From Penium margaritaceum (taxonomy: Eukaryota > Streptophyta > Zygnematophyceae > Desmidiales > Peniaceae): 64,000 bases of DNA. Positions 25,201-38,915 of the stretch are shown in pieces. A program made the position numbers and the translations under genes. The notes under the pieces were generated by a model. It saw only the letters and a program-made list of their open reading frames with translations. It was not told the origin of the DNA and ran no database searches. Numbering within the stretch: the stretch's first letter is position 1; every line of letters begins with the position of its first letter. The DNA lies in the NCBI GenBank assembly GCA_023375785.1, contig SZWC01004847.1, forward strand, positions 101,480-165,479. The letters are read 5' to 3'.

Positions 25201-28200
25201 TATAAAGACCTTCAATAAGTAGTGGCACAGTGTGGCTACCATTCACATTGACCAACCAAAGTATGAATATGTCACTGACCATGACCAAAGAATTTCACTT
25301 CATGTGGTGACGTTGACAACTCACAACAAGAATCACAGATAGTCAGAGGGGGTAGCAATGGTTTGGGAAACACTGGCTATCAACAAGAAAGTACAAAGAC
25401 CTTTAGTACGTAGTGACACGGCATGGCAACCATGTACAGTCACAAACCAAAGTAGGCATATGCCACTAACCATGACCAAAAGAGTTTCACAGTGGGTGGT
25501 CAACGTTGAAAACTCATAACACGAGTCAGAGATGGTGAGAGTGGAATCAATGGGTTGGGAACACTAGTTATCAAGTAGCAAGTACAAAGACCTCTAACAA
25601 GTAGAGGCACGGTGTGGCTAGCATGCACAGGGACCATCCAAAGGATGCATACGTCAGTGACTATGACCAAAGAAGTCCACTATGTGTGGTCAACATTGAC
25701 AGCTCATAACATGAGTCACAAATGGTCAAAGAGGAGATTATGGTTTGGGAACCATATGTATCGACTAGAAAGGAAAATGAACTTCAATTTGTAGTGGCAC
25801 GGTGTAGCTACTATGCACACCAAACAACCAAACTAGGCATATGTCACTGACCATGACCAAAGAATTCCAGTATGGGTGGTCAACGTTCACAACCCATAAC
25901 ACGAGTCACAAATGGTCAGAGGGGGAAACAATGGTTTCCGAATACTAGTTTTCAGCTAGCAAGTACAACAATCTTGAATAATCGTAGCATGGTGTGGCTA
26001 CCATGCACTGTGACCGACCAAAGTAGGCATATGTACTGCCTTCGACCAAAGAAATGCGCTGTGTGTGGTCAAATTTGACAACTCATAATACAAGTCACAA
26101 ATGGTCAGAGTGGGAAACAATGGTTTGTGAATACTAGTTATCAATTAGCAAGTACAAAGACCTCTAATATGTAGTGGCATAGTGTGGCTACCGTGTACAA
26201 GGACCGACCAACTTAGGCATGTGTCACTGACCATGACCAAAGAATGTCACCATGTGTGGTCAACTATGACAACTCATAACACGAGTCACAAATGGTCATA
26301 GAGGGAAACAATCATTTGTGAATACTAGTTATCGATTAGCAAATACAAATACCTTCAATATGTAGTGGTACAGTGTGGCTACCATGCACAATGACCAACC
26401 AAAGTATGAATGTCACTGACCATGACCAAAGAATTTCACTTGATGTGGTCAACGTTGACAGCTCACAACAAGAGTCACAGATGGTTAGAGGGGGTAACAA
26501 TGGTTTGGTAACACTGGCTATCACATAGAAAGCACAAAGACCTTAGGCCACGCCATGTCACTTTTATACAAAGTGACATGGCGTGGCAACCATGTATAGT
26601 GACAAACCAAAGTAGGCATATGCCACTAACCATGACCAAAAGAATTTCACAGTGTGTGGTCAACATTGAAAACTCACAAAACGAGTCACAAATGGTCGGA
26701 GGGGAAACAATGGGTTGGGAACACCAGTTATCAACTGGCAAGTACAAAAAACTATAATACGTAGAGGCACGGTGTGGCTAGCATGCACAGTGACCAACCA
26801 GAGGATGCATACGTCACTGACTATGACCAAGGAAATCCACAATGTGTAGTCAACATTGACAACTCATAAGAAGAGTCAAAAAAAGTCAGAGGAAGAGACA
26901 ATGGTTTAGGAACCCTATGTATTGATGAGAAAGGACCAAGAACTTCAATAAGCAGTGGCACAGAGTGGCTACTATGCACACCGAACGACCAAACTAGGCA
27001 TATGTCACTGACCATGACCAAAGAATTTCAGTATGCGTGGTCAACGTTCACAACCCATAACACGAGTCACAAATGGTCAGAGGGGGAAACAATGGTTTTG
27101 GAGTATTAGTTTCCAACTAGCAAGTGCGAAGACCCTCAACAAGTAGTAGCAGGGTGTTGCTAACATACACAATGACCGACCAAAGTAGGCATGTGTACTG
27201 CCTTTGACCAAACAAATCCGCTGTTTGTGGTCAATGTTGAAAACTCATAATACGAGTCACAAATGGTGAGAGGGGGAAACAATGGTTTGGGAACACCAGT
27301 TATCAACTAGGAAGAACAATGACCTTCAATAAGTAGTAGCACGGTATGGCTACCACGTACAATGACCAACCAAAGTAGGCATGTGTCACTGACCATGACC
27401 AAAGAATGTCAATATGTGTGGTCAACTTTGACAACTCATAAACCAAGTCACCAATGGTCAGAGGGGGAAACAATGGTTTGTGAATACTAGTTATCGATTA
27501 GGAAGTACAAAGACAAATGTATAGTGGCACAGTGTGGCTACCATGCACAGTGACCAACCAAAGTATGCATATGTCACTGACCATGACCAAAGATTTTCAC
27601 CTCATGTGGTCAACGCTGACAACTCACAACAAGAATCACAGATACACAAAGGGCGTAACAATGGTTTGAGAACACAAGCTATCAACTAGAAAGCACAAAG
27701 TACTTTAGCACAAAGTGACACAACGTGGCAACCATGTACAGTGACAAACCAAAGGAGGCATATGCCACTAACCATGACCAAACGAATTTCACAGTGTGTG
27801 GTCAACGTTGAAAACTCATAACACTAGTCACAAATGGTCAGAGGGGGAAACAATGGGTTGGGAACATTAGTTATCAACTAGCAATTACAAAGACCTTCAA
27901 CAAGTAGTGGCACAGTGTGGCTAGCGTGCACAGTGACCAGCCAAAGGATGCATACGTCACTGACTATGAACGGAGAAGTGCATATGTGTGGTCGACATTG
28001 ACAACTCATAACACGAGTCACAAATGGTCAGAGGGGGAAACAATGGTTTGTGAATACTAGGTATCAATTAGCAAGTACAAAGATCTTCAATATGTAGTGG
28101 CACAGTGTGGCTACCATGCACAGTGACAAACCAAAGAATTCATGTATCACTGACCATGACCAAAGAATTTCACTTCATGTGGTCAACGTTGACAGCTCAC

Positions 28201-31200
28201 AACAAGAGTCATAGATAGTCAGAGAGGGTGACAATGGTTTAGGAACACTGGCTATCAACTAGAAAGCACAAAGACCTTCAGTACGTAGTGATACGGCCTG
28301 GCAACCATGAACAGTGACAAACCAAAGTAGGCATATGCCACTAACCATGACCAAAAGAATTTCACAGTGTGTGGTCAACGTTGAAAACTCATAACACGAG
28401 TCAGAGATGGTCAGAGGGGAAACAATGGGTTGGGAACACTAGTTATCAACTAGCAAGTACAAAGACCTCCAACAAGTAAAGGCACGGTGTGGCTAGCATG
28501 CACAATGACCAACCAAAGTAGGCATACATCAATGACAATGACCAAAGACGTCCACTATGTGTGGTCAGCATTGACAGCTCATAACACGAGTCACAAATAA
28601 TGAGAGGAAGAGATAATGGTTTTGGAACCTTATGTATTGACTAGAAAGGACAAAGAAGTTCAATACGTTGTGGCACGGTGTGGCTACTATGCACACCGAA
28701 CACCCAAACCAGGCATATGTCACTGACCATGACCAAATAATTTCAGTATGGGTGGTCAACGTTCAGAACCCATAACACGAGTCACAAATGGTCAGAGGGG
28801 GAAACAATGGTTTCCGAATACTAGTTTTCAGCTAGCAAGTACAACAAACTTGAATAATCGTAGCATGGTGTGGCTACCATGCACTGTGACCGACCAAAGT
28901 AGGCATATGTACTGCCTTCGACCAAAGAAATCCGCTGTGTGTGGTCAACGTTGACAACTCATAATGCGAGTCACAAATGGTCATAGTGGGAAATAATGGT
29001 TTGTGAATACTAGTTATCACTTAGCAACTACAAAGACCTCCAATATGTAGTGGCACAGTGTGGCTACCATGTACAAGGACCAACCAACGTAGGCATGTGT
29101 TATGAACCATGACCAAAGAATGCCACTATGTGTGGTCCACTATGACAACTCATAACAGGAGTCACAAATGGTCAGAGAGGGAAACAGTCATTTCTGAATA
29201 CTAGTTATCGATTAGCAAGTACAAAGACCTTCAATGTGTAGTGGCACCGTGTGGCTACCATGCACAGTCACCAACGAATGTAAACATATGTCACTGACCA
29301 TGACCAAGGAATTTCACTTCATGTGGTCAACGTTGACAGCTCACAACAAGAGTCAAAGATAGCTAGAGGGGGTAACAATGGTTTGGGAAGACTGGCTATC
29401 AACTAGAAAGAACAAAGACTTTCAGTACGAAGTGACACGGCGTGGAAACCATGTACAGTGACAAACCAAAGTAGGCATATACCACTAACCATGACCAGAA
29501 GAATTTCACAGTGTGGTCAACGTTGAAAACTCATAAAACGAGTCACAAATGGTCACAGGGGGAAAAAATGGGCTGGGAACACTAGTTATCAACTGGCAAG
29601 TACAAACACCTCCAATAAGTAGAGGCACGATGTGCCTAGCATGCAGTGACCAACAGAAGGATGCATACGTTACTGACTATGACCAAAGAAATCCACTATG
29701 TGTGGTCTACACTGACAACTCACAACATGAGTAAAAAATGGTTAAAGGGAGAGAAAATGGTTTGGGAACCCCATGTATCAACAAGAAAGAACCAAGAACT
29801 TCAATTAGCACTGGCACGGTGTGGCTACTATGCACACCGAACAACCAAACTAGGCATATGTCACTGACCATGACCAAAGAATTTCGGTATGGGTGGTGAA
29901 CGTTCACAACCCATAACACGAGTCACAAATGGTCAGAGTAGGAAGCAATGGTTTTGGAATATTAGTTTCCAACTGGCCTGAAAACACATTCAATAAGTAG
30001 TAGCACGGTGTCGCTAACATACACAATGAATGACCAAAGTAGACATTTTTACTGCCTTAGACCAAAGAAATCTGATGTATGTGGTCAACGTTGAAAACTC
30101 ATAATACGAGTCACAAATGGTCAAAGGGGGGAACAATGATTTGGTAACGCCAGGTATCAACTAGGAAGCACAATGACCTTCAATAAGTAGTAGCACGGTG
30201 TGGCTACCATGTACAATGACCAACCAAATTAGGCATGTGTCACTGACCATGACCAAAAGATATCACTATGTGTAGTCAACTTTGACAACTCATAACACGA
30301 GTCACCAATGGCCAGAGGGGGAAATAATGGTTTGTGAATACTAGTTATCGATTAGCAAGTACAAAGACTAGTATGTAGTGGCACAGTGTGGCTACCATGC
30401 ACAGTGACCAACTAAAGTATGCATATGTCACTGACCATGACCAAAGAATTTCACTTGATGTGGTCAACGTTGACAGCTCACAACACGATACACAGATAGT
30501 TAGAGGGGGTAACAATGGTTTGGGAACACTGGGTATCAACTAGAAAGCACAAAGACCTTCAGTACGAAGTGACACCGCGTGGAAACCATGTACAGTGACA
30601 AACCAAAGTAGGCATATACCACTATTCATGACCAAAAGAATGCCACAGTATGTGGTCAATGTTGAAAACTTATAAAACGAGTCACAAATGGTCACAGGGG
30701 GAAAGAATGGGCTGGGAACACTAGATATCAACTGGCAAGTACAAACACCTTCAATAAGTAGAGGCACGGTGTGGCTAGCGTGCACATTGACCAACCCAAG
30801 GATGCATACGTTACTGACTATGACCAAAGAAATCCACTATTTGTGGTCAACACTTACAGCTCACAGCATGAGTCAAAAATGTTCAGAGGGAGACAATGGT
30901 TTGGGAACCCTATGTATTGACTAGAAAGAACCAAGAACTTCAATAATCACTAGCACGGTGTGGCTCCTATGCACACTGAACAACCGAACTAGGCATATGT
31001 CATTGACCATGACCAAGGAATTTCAATACGGGTGGTCAACGTTCACAACCCATAAAATGAGTCACAAATGGTCAGAGGGGGGAAACAATGGTTTCAGAGT
31101 ATAAGTATCCAACTAGCAAGTGCAAAGACCTTTAATAAGTAGTTGCACAGTGTCGCTCCCATACACAATAACCGACAAAAGTAGGCATATGTACTGCCTT

Positions 31201-34200
31201 TGACCAAACAAATCTGCTGTATGTGGTCAACGTTGAAAACACATAACACGAGTCACAAATGGTCAAATGAGGAAGCAATGGTTTGGGAACACCAGGTATC
31301 CACTAGGAAGCACAATAACCTTCAATAAGTAGTAGCACGGTGTGGCTACCATGTACAATGACCAACCAAAGTAGGCAGGTGTCAGTGACCATGACCAAAG
31401 AATGTCACTACGTGTGGTCAACTTTGACAACTCATAACACGAGTCACCAATGGACAAAGGGGGGAAACAATGGTTTTTGAATACTTGCTATCGATTAGAA
31501 AGTACAAAGACCAATATGTATTGGCACAGTGTGGCTACCATGCATAGTGACCAACCAAAGTATGAATATGTCACTGACCATGACTAAAGAATTTCACCTC
31601 ATGTGGTCAATGTTGTCAACTCACAACAAGAGTCACAGATAGTCATAGGGAGTAACAATGGTTTGGTAACACTGGCTATCAACTAGAAGGCACAAAGACC
31701 TTTAGTACAAAGTGACACGCCGTGGCAACCATGTACAGTGACAAACCAAAGTAGGCATATGCAACTAACCATGACCAAAAGAATTTCACAGTGTGTGGTC
31801 AACGTTGAAAACTCATAATACGAGTCACAAATGGCCAGAGGGGGAAGTAATGGGTTGGGAACACTAGTTATCAACTAGCAAGTACAAATACCTTCAACAA
31901 GTAGTGGCACAGTGTGGCTAGGGTGCACAGTGACCAGCCAAAGGATGCATACCTCACTGACTATGACCAAAGAAGTCCACTATGTGTGGTCAACATTGAC
32001 AACTCATGAAACAAGTCACAAATGGTCAGAGGGTGAGGCATGGTTTGGGATCCCTATGTTTTGACTAGAAGGGGCAAGTAACTTCAATACGTAGTGGCAC
32101 GGTGTGGGTACTATGAACACCGAAAAACCAAACTAGGCATATGTCACTGACCATGACCAAAGAATTTCAGTATGGGTGGTCAACGTTCACAACCCATAAC
32201 ACGAGTCACAAATGGTCAGAGGGGGAAACAATGGTTTCGGAATATTAGTTTTCAACTAGCAAGTACAATGACCTTCAATAAGTAGTAGCACGGTGTGGCT
32301 ACCATGCACAATGACCGACAAAAGAAGGCATATGTACTGCCTTTGACCAAAGAAATCCGCTGTGTGTGGTCAACGTTGACAACTCATGATACGAGTCACA
32401 AATGGTAAGAGGGGGAAACAATTGTTTGGAAACACCAGGTATCAACTAGCAAGCACAAGAACCTTCAATAAGTGGTGGCAAACTGTGGCTACCATGTACA
32501 ATGACCAACCAAATTAGGCATGTATCACTGACCATGACCAAAGAATGTCACTATGTGTGGTCAACTTTGACAACTAATAGCACGAGTCACAATTTTTCAG
32601 AGGGGGAAACAGTGGTTGGTGAATACTTGCTATCGATTCGCAAGTACAAAGACCTGCAATGTGTAGTGGCACAGTGTGGCTACCATGCACAGTAACCAAC
32701 CAAAGGATGCATATTTCACAAACCATGACCAAAGAATTTCATTTCATGTGGTCAACGTCGACAACTCACAACAAGAGTCACAGATAGTCAGAGGGGGTAA
32801 CAATGGTTTGGAAACAGTGGCTATCAGCTAGAACTCACAAAGACCTTCAGTACGTAGTGACACGGCATGGAAATCATGTACATTGACAAACCAAAGGAGG
32901 CATATGCCACTAACCATGACCAAAAGAATTTCACAGTTTGTCGTCAAAGTTGAAAACTCATAAAACGAGTCACAAATAGTCAGAGGGGGAAACAATGGGT
33001 TGGGAACACTAGTTATCAACTGGCAAGTATAAAAACCTTCAATAAGTAGAAGCACCGTGTGGCTAGCGTGCACAGTGACTAACCAAAGGATGCATACGTC
33101 ACTGACGATGACCAAAGAAATCCCTTATGTGTGGTCAACATTGACAACTCATAACATGAGTCAGAGGGAGAGACAATGGTTTGGGAACCCTATGTATCGA
33201 CTAGAAAGGACCAAGAACTTCAATAAGCAGTGGCACAGTGTGGCTACTATGCACACCAAACAACCAAACTAGGCATATGCCACTGACCATGACCAAGGAA
33301 TTTCAGTATGGGTGGTCAACGTTCACAACCCAAAACACGAGTCACAAATGGTCAGAAGGGAGAAACAATGGTTTCGGAATACTAGTTTCTAACTAGCAAG
33401 TGCAAAGACCTTTAATAAGTAGTAGCACGGTGTCGCTACCATACACAATGACCGACAAAAGTAGGCATATGCACTGCCTTTGACCAAACGAATCTGCTGT
33501 ATGTGGTCAACGTTGAAAACACATAATACGAGTTACAAATGGTCAGAGAGGGAAACAATGCTTTGGGAACATCAGGTATCTACTAGGATGCAGAATGACC
33601 TTCAATAAGTAGTAGCACGGTGTGGCTACCATGTACACTGACCAACCAAAGTAGGCATGTGTCACTGACCATGACCAAAGAATGTCACTATGTGTAGTCA
33701 ACTTTGACAACTCATAACACGAGTCACCAATGGTCAGACATAGAAACTATGGTTTTTGAATACTAGTTCTCGATGAGCAAGTACAAAGACCAATGTGTAT
33801 TGGCACAGTGTGGCTACCATGCACAATGACCAACCAAAGTATCCATATGTCACGGACCATGACCAAAGAATTTCACTTCATGTGGTCAACGCTAACAACT
33901 CACAACAAGAGTCACAGATGGTCAGAGGGGGTGACAATGGTTTGGGAACACTGGCTATCAACTAGAAAGCACAAAGACATTCAGTACGTAGTGACACGGC
34001 GTGGCAACCATGTACAGCGACAAACCAAAGTAGGCATATGCTACTAACTATGACCAAACAGATTTCACAGTGTGTGGTCAATGTTGAAAACTCATAACAC
34101 GAGTCACAAATAGTCAGAGGGGGAAACAATGGGTTGGAAACACTAGGTATCAACTAGCAAGTACAAAGACCTCCAGCATTTAGTGGCGCGGTGTGGCCAG

Positions 34201-35867
34201 TGTACAGAGTGACCAACCAAAGGATGCATACGTCACTAACTATGACCAATGAAATCCACGATGTGTGGTCAACATTGACAACTGATAATACGAGTCACAA
34301 ATGGTCAGAGGGAGGGACAATGGTTTGGGAACCCTATGTATTGACTAGAAAGGACAACGAACTTCAATCCGTAGTGGCACTATGTGGCTACAATGTGCAC
34401 CGAAAAACCAAAGTAGGCATATGTCACTGACCATGACCGAAGACGTTTTGTATGGGAAGTCAACGTTCACAACCCATAACACAAGTCACAAATGGTCAAA
34501 GGGGGAAACAATGGTTTCAGAATAATAGTTTTCAATTAGCAAGTACAAAGACCTTCAATACGTAGTAGCACGGTGTGGCTACCATGCATAATGACCGAGC
34601 CAAGTGGGCATATGTACTGCCTTTGACCAAAGAAATCCGCTGTGTGTGGACAACGTTGAAAACTCATAATACGAGTCACAAATGGTCACAGGGAGAAAAA
34701 AATGGGTTGAGAACACCAGGTATCAACTAGCAAGCACAGGGACCGTGAATGAGTATTGGCACGATGTGGCTATCATGTACAATGACCAACCAAAGTAGGC
34801 ATTTGTCACTGTCCATGACCAAAGAATGACACTATGTGTGGCCAAACTTGACAACTCATAACACAAGTCACAAATGGTCAGAGAGGGAAACAATGGTTTG
34901 TGATTACTAGTTATCGATCAGCAGGTACAATGACATTCAATATGCAGAGGTATAGTGTGGCTACCATGCACAGTGACCAACCAAGGTATGCATATGTCAC
35001 TGACCATGACCAAAGAATTTCACGTCACGTGGTCAACGTTGACAACTCACAACAAGAGTCACAGATAATTGGAGGGGGTAACAATGGTTTGGGAACATTG
35101 GCTATCAACTAGAAAGCACAAAGACCTTTAGTGCGTAGTGACACGGCGTAGCAACCATGTACATTGACAAACCAAAGTAGGCATATGCCACTATCCATGA
35201 CCAGAAGAATTTCACAATGTGTCATCAACGTTGAAAACTCATGACACGAGTCACAAATGATCAGATGGGGAAACAATGGGTTGGGAACACTAGTTATCAA
35301 CTAGCAAGTACAAAGACCTTCAACAAGTAATGGCACGGTGTGGCTAGCATGCACAGTGACCAACCAAAGGATGCATATGTCACTGACTATGACCAAAGAA
35401 ATCCACTATGTGTTGTCAATATTGACAACTCATAACACGAGTCACAAATGTTCAGAGGGAGAGACAATGGTCCGGAAACCCTATGTATCAACTAGGAAGG
35501 ACAAAGAACTTCAATACGTAGTGGTACGGTGTGGCTACTATGCACACCGAACAACCAAACTAGGCATATGTCACTGACCATGACCAAATAATCTTAGTAT
35601 GGTTGGTCAACGTTCACAACCCATAACACAAGTCACAAATGGTCAGAGGGGGAAACATTAGTTTTGGAATATTAGTTTTCATGTAGCAAGTACAACGACC
35701 TTCAATAATTAGTAGCACGGTGTGGCTACCATGCACAATGACCGACCAATGTACGCATATGTACTGCCTTTGACCAAAGAAATCCACTGTGTGCGGTGAA
35801 CGTTGACAACTCATAACATGAGTCACAAATGCTCAGAGGGGCAAACAATGGCTTGGGAAAACCAGGT
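10262..35867 (+). repeat. ~191-bp satellite, main block, six-monomer higher-order repeat
   Basis: About 25.6 kb of diverged monomers in the order F-A-B-C-D-E. The F marker (gtcactatgtgtgg) is at 10331, 11477, 12617, 13572, 14716, 15862, 17004, 18340 and so on. Intervals are 1140-1146 bp, except 955 (five monomers) and 1336 (seven). Further exceptions: a second E duplication near 23810-24190, a D/F junction near 25035, and a C/F chimera near 27970-28070. The block ends in an E monomer at element 2. No gene is supported. The monomers contain the palindrome GTCAACGTTGAC (types A and E). Array length and nucleosome-sized monomer fit a centromeric or pericentromeric satellite, but nothing in the sequence proves that. 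Confidence 0.95.
26547..26587. repeat. 18-bp perfect hairpin inside satellite
   Basis: gccacgccatgtcacttt (26547-26564) and aaagtgacatggcgtggc (26570-26587) are exact reverse complements with a 5-base loop. The right arm is normal satellite at the A/B junction (gtgacacggcgtggc); the left arm is an inverted copy of it that replaces the usual bases after 'gacctt'. It looks like a template-switch event. Confidence 0.8.
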
Positions 35868-36460
35868 TGTTAGAATGAAGCCTTTACAAGAGATGAAAAC
35901 ATTAATCTCGGTCTCAATAACGCTTCAAGTCCAACGACCGAGACACCTTGACCAACGGCTCTCCGGTCACTCGACCGTTCGGACCCTACCATCAAGTCAT
36001 CCCCTAATAGAGTGACACCTGTGACCCGCGTCCGGCTAACGGAAAGAAGCCGTTGCTCTGCTTGTTTGTCCTGTTGTGTCTTTTTATACTGAGAATGTTC
36101 ATTCCCTCGAGCTAACCAGAACAATTCTGTCCATCCTCTTTCCTTTGGTTGCGCGGCTTCGCCGCCGTGCTCTCGCTCTGCTCGCTCCTACCGTTTTTGG
36201 CCCACCACTCTCTCCTCACAGCTCTTCGCTTTGTCACCTTCGGTCCTTTGCTCAACCTCATCGCGTCTCTGGCTTTGCTCTCCTTTCCTCCTGCCTACCT
36301 TGGAGCCCCGGCGCCTCACCTCTCTCAAGGCTCTGCGACTAACTCCGTGGACCTGCACTCACCTTTCTGCTTCCGTCACTTCGCTACCAAGCTCCTGCAT
36401 GATCCATTGCTTCTGCTTGCTTCTGCTCTTGCCGCCCCCATTCCTTGCATTCTTCTGACA
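35868..36460 (+). repeat. 5' LTR of element 2
   Basis: Starts TGTTAGAATGAAGC and ends CTTCTGACA. It contains CGGCTAACGGAAAGAAGCCG (a potential stem-loop) as in elements 1 and 3, then a TATA-like ttttatac and the tcattccct motif. Confidence 0.87.
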
Positions 36461-36472
36461 TGGTATCAGAGC
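36461..36472 (+). promoter_or_regulatory. Primer-binding site (initiator tRNA-Met)
   Basis: TGGTATCAGAGC follows the LTR directly and is identical to the site in element 1, including the next bases catcagg. Confidence 0.9.
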
Positions 36473-38159
36473 ATCAGGCGACATCCCCTGGTGCCCCGTG
36501 ACCAAGTCATCGATCTGCCGCCATCACTGCTGGCCCTCTCGGATCTGCACTCCTCCATCGCCATCACCGCCACTTTGCACTTCTCTTCTTTGTCAGCCGC
36601 TGACATCAGCAGTTTCTCTTGAAGTGCTCCTCGAGCTACAGAAACGTCCCATCATCCTGAGAAAGCCCTGCGTCCATTCTGCACCCGTGGTAGACAGTTG
36701 GTGACCTGTCGTCCACAACAGCCGCAAGCAGCTCCCAAGCCGCCGCCTACTGTCAACTTCCGAGAAGCTTCCTGCTATTCGCAATCTGCTACCTCTCATC
36801 ACCTCAACCGCCGCAAGTGCCTCCGTCTTCCTCACCTCCCCTCATCAGCTGGCCCTATTGCATCATCCTCAACCTTCTCAGCTCCTCTGCTTTCTTCCTC
36901 TCGAGCCGCATCCTCGCACCGCCTTCGCACGTTGACAGCAGCAGCAGCGTAACTCTCGCCGTCAGGACATCGGACACCACCAGTTTTCCTGCTCCCATCG
37001 CGAGCCAACTGGGGAACAAGCCGTCACTCTCCTGACATCTGCAAACCAGTGTCCTTGCTCGCCGCATGACTTCCGCCGCTACAGCCAACTTCCTCTCACT
37101 GTCAGGACATCGGACACCGCCAGTCTTCCTACCCGTCGGTCTCGGGCCAACTGGGGAACAAGCAGTCACTCTCCTGAAATCAGAGTACTTGGCCACCTCA
37201 CTCGCGCTCACTACTGCGTCGCCTCCCTTCTCGCCATCTTCTGCCTGAAGCAACCTCCATCCTCCGCCTCCGCCACGCCCTCATCTTCATCAGCCTTCCC
37301 CTTCTTCATCTCAGCGTCATCTTCATCTTAATCTTCCTCTGTTGCCTTCGCCCCTCAGCCTCCTGCCTCAACTCAGCCTCATCAACCTTCCTCGCGTTGC
37401 CCATCATCATCTGCATCGTCCGCGCCACCTCCGCATCAGCATTCTTCATCAGCGCACGTGGTTCCACCCCTGCGTCCACTCAGCCAGCAACTGTCTCCTC
37501 TTTTCCACCGTCATCGTTCCATCTTCCGCTCGGCACAAGGACCCGCCCGGTCGCATCGCCCGTTCCGTGACAACCTGCGCCCACGCCAAAACTTCCGCAG
37601 CGCACGTGGTTTTGCCCCTGCACCCACTCCTATTTTACCCGTCTCTGCTCACTTATCAACAGCATCTGTGGCCAGCACACGGACCTGCACGCGCTGGCTG
37701 CCGGCTTTGCAGTAGCCTCCAACCACGCCGGCAGCAGATTTCTTGCGGCACATTGGCAACCGTCTTCCCCTTGCCGCATTCTACTCCTCTATCACATCAG
37801 CGCACTTGGTTTCGCCCCTGCGCCCACTCCTCCGCTCAGCATTCCTTTGCCATCATCTGCTCTCATCATCTGCTTGGCACAAGGATCCACCCGGTCGCAT
37901 CGCTCTTTCCGTGACGACCTGCGCCCACGCGGAAACTTCCGCAGCGCACGTGGTTTTGCTCTTGCCCCCACTTCTCCATCGCCTTCCTCCGCCATCATCC
38001 GCCCTCATCATCTGCTCAGTCGCACTGCCATTTCTACGTTGTCACCCTTCTGCAATATCTGATCACCTTCAAGATTCTGGTCGTCACTTCTCCCTCATCA
38101 GCACCTACCATCCTCTTCCGGGCACTTCATCCTCCCCACTGCAGCTCTCCTCCTCCTCT
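36473..38159 (+). repeat. C/T-rich spacer of element 2 with G-box units
   Basis: No recognisable protein domain. The ~75-bp motif (gacatcggacaccaccag ... caactggggaacaagc) occurs at about 36964-37037 and again at 37103-37177. The GCACGTGG unit occurs at 37455, 37603, 37803 (cacttg) and 37947. The longer second interval (200 bp) contains the same extra segment (tggccagcacac ... ttccccttgccgc) as the matching interval in elements 1 and 3. Confidence 0.7.
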
Positions 38160-38760
38160 ATGGAAGAGCAACCACGCACCATCCTGCTATACAGTGAAGT
38201 CGCCTCCCTAACCGATAACATTGCTCGACTTTGCTTTGCACCCGATGGGAGTCACAACTTTGAACGATGGCGTCGTCAACTGTGACATGAAATCGCCACC
38301 TTGGACATATACGGATACAACCTCCTTGACGTACTGCAAAACGTTGGAAGCATATAAGCCTGCAGAACACCACGAGGAAGACGGGAGTATGGTATTGCCC
38401 AAACTGAACTCTGATGTCTTTTCTACAGGAGCACTTACGACGAGTTCCACCCCATCATTGCGGCACACCGTCATTACGCTGTCTTCCGGACTATCCACGC
38501 TCGCAGGGACTACTGTTCAAATAGAGGAGCAGAATCCCCTAACCCCCGTCCGGCCGCTCTTGACCCTCCTCCATGTAGTGAACTTCTGGAGGAACGACGA
38601 TTTCAGCTACAACCCTTCATCAGAGATCAGAGAAGAATGGAGGAAGAAGCAGAGCTTTGAGCCAACAAAGAACGGCCTCGCACTCCGCAATCTCCCACAT
38701 CTTCTAATGGGGTGGACTACTCGGAGTGTTACTACTGACCATTCCCCTTGTCTTCTTACC
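38160..38760 (+). pseudogene. Gag-like ORF of element 2, broken
   Basis: The ATG at 38160 opens a 41-residue stretch containing FAPDGSHNFERWRRQL, comparable to DGSTHYHQWRVELL in element 1 and to the start of copia-type Gag. It stops at TGA 38283. The same frame continues as HEIATLDIYGYNLLDVLQNV, still Gag-like, and then meets more stops before the PPT. The gene is therefore disabled. It sits directly before the PPT, as in the other two elements, with no room for pol. Confidence 0.5.
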
Positions 38761-38808
38761 TCTCGTCAAGCTTCAAGGGGGGTGATATAATGAAGCCTTG
38801 ACAAGAGA
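38761..38808 (+). promoter_or_regulatory. PPT and imperfect hairpin at the LTR junction of element 2
   Basis: TCTCGTCAAGCTTCA (38761-38775) pairs with TGAAGCCTTGACAAGAGA (38791-38808): 11 bp around one bulged C, then four more after a two-base bulge. The loop of 15 bases holds the PPT (aagggggg) and the start of the 3' LTR (TGATATAATG at 38783). Confidence 0.65.
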
Positions 38809-38915
38809 TTAAGATATCAATCTCAGTCTCAATAATGGTTCAAGTCAAACAACTGAGCCACCTTGAAAAACGGCTCTCCGGTCACTCAACCGTTTGGATC
38901 GTCAAGTCATCCCCT
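38783..38915 (+). repeat. 3' LTR fragment of element 2 (133 bp)
   Basis: TGATATAATGAAGCC aligns with the 5' LTR start TGTTAGAATGAAGCC, and the match continues to gtcaagtcatcccct. The remaining ~460 bp of LTR are absent. Confidence 0.8.

Larger units (their letters stand above)
35868..38915 (+). mobile_element. LTR element 2: Gag-only copia-like element, 3' LTR truncated
   Basis: A 593-bp 5' LTR (35868-36460, TGTTAGAATG...TCTGACA) is followed by the PBS TGGTATCAGAGC. The spacer has the same G-box unit layout as element 1 (cores 37455, 37603, 37803, 37947; spacings 148, 200, 144). A broken Gag-like ORF, a PPT (aagggggg) and a 133-bp 3' LTR fragment follow. The 3' LTR stops at the base matching about 36003 of the 5' LTR, and satellite follows at once. 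The left flank is an E monomer and the right flank is the last third of an A monomer, so F and most of A are missing. No target-site duplication can be seen. Confidence 0.83.
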
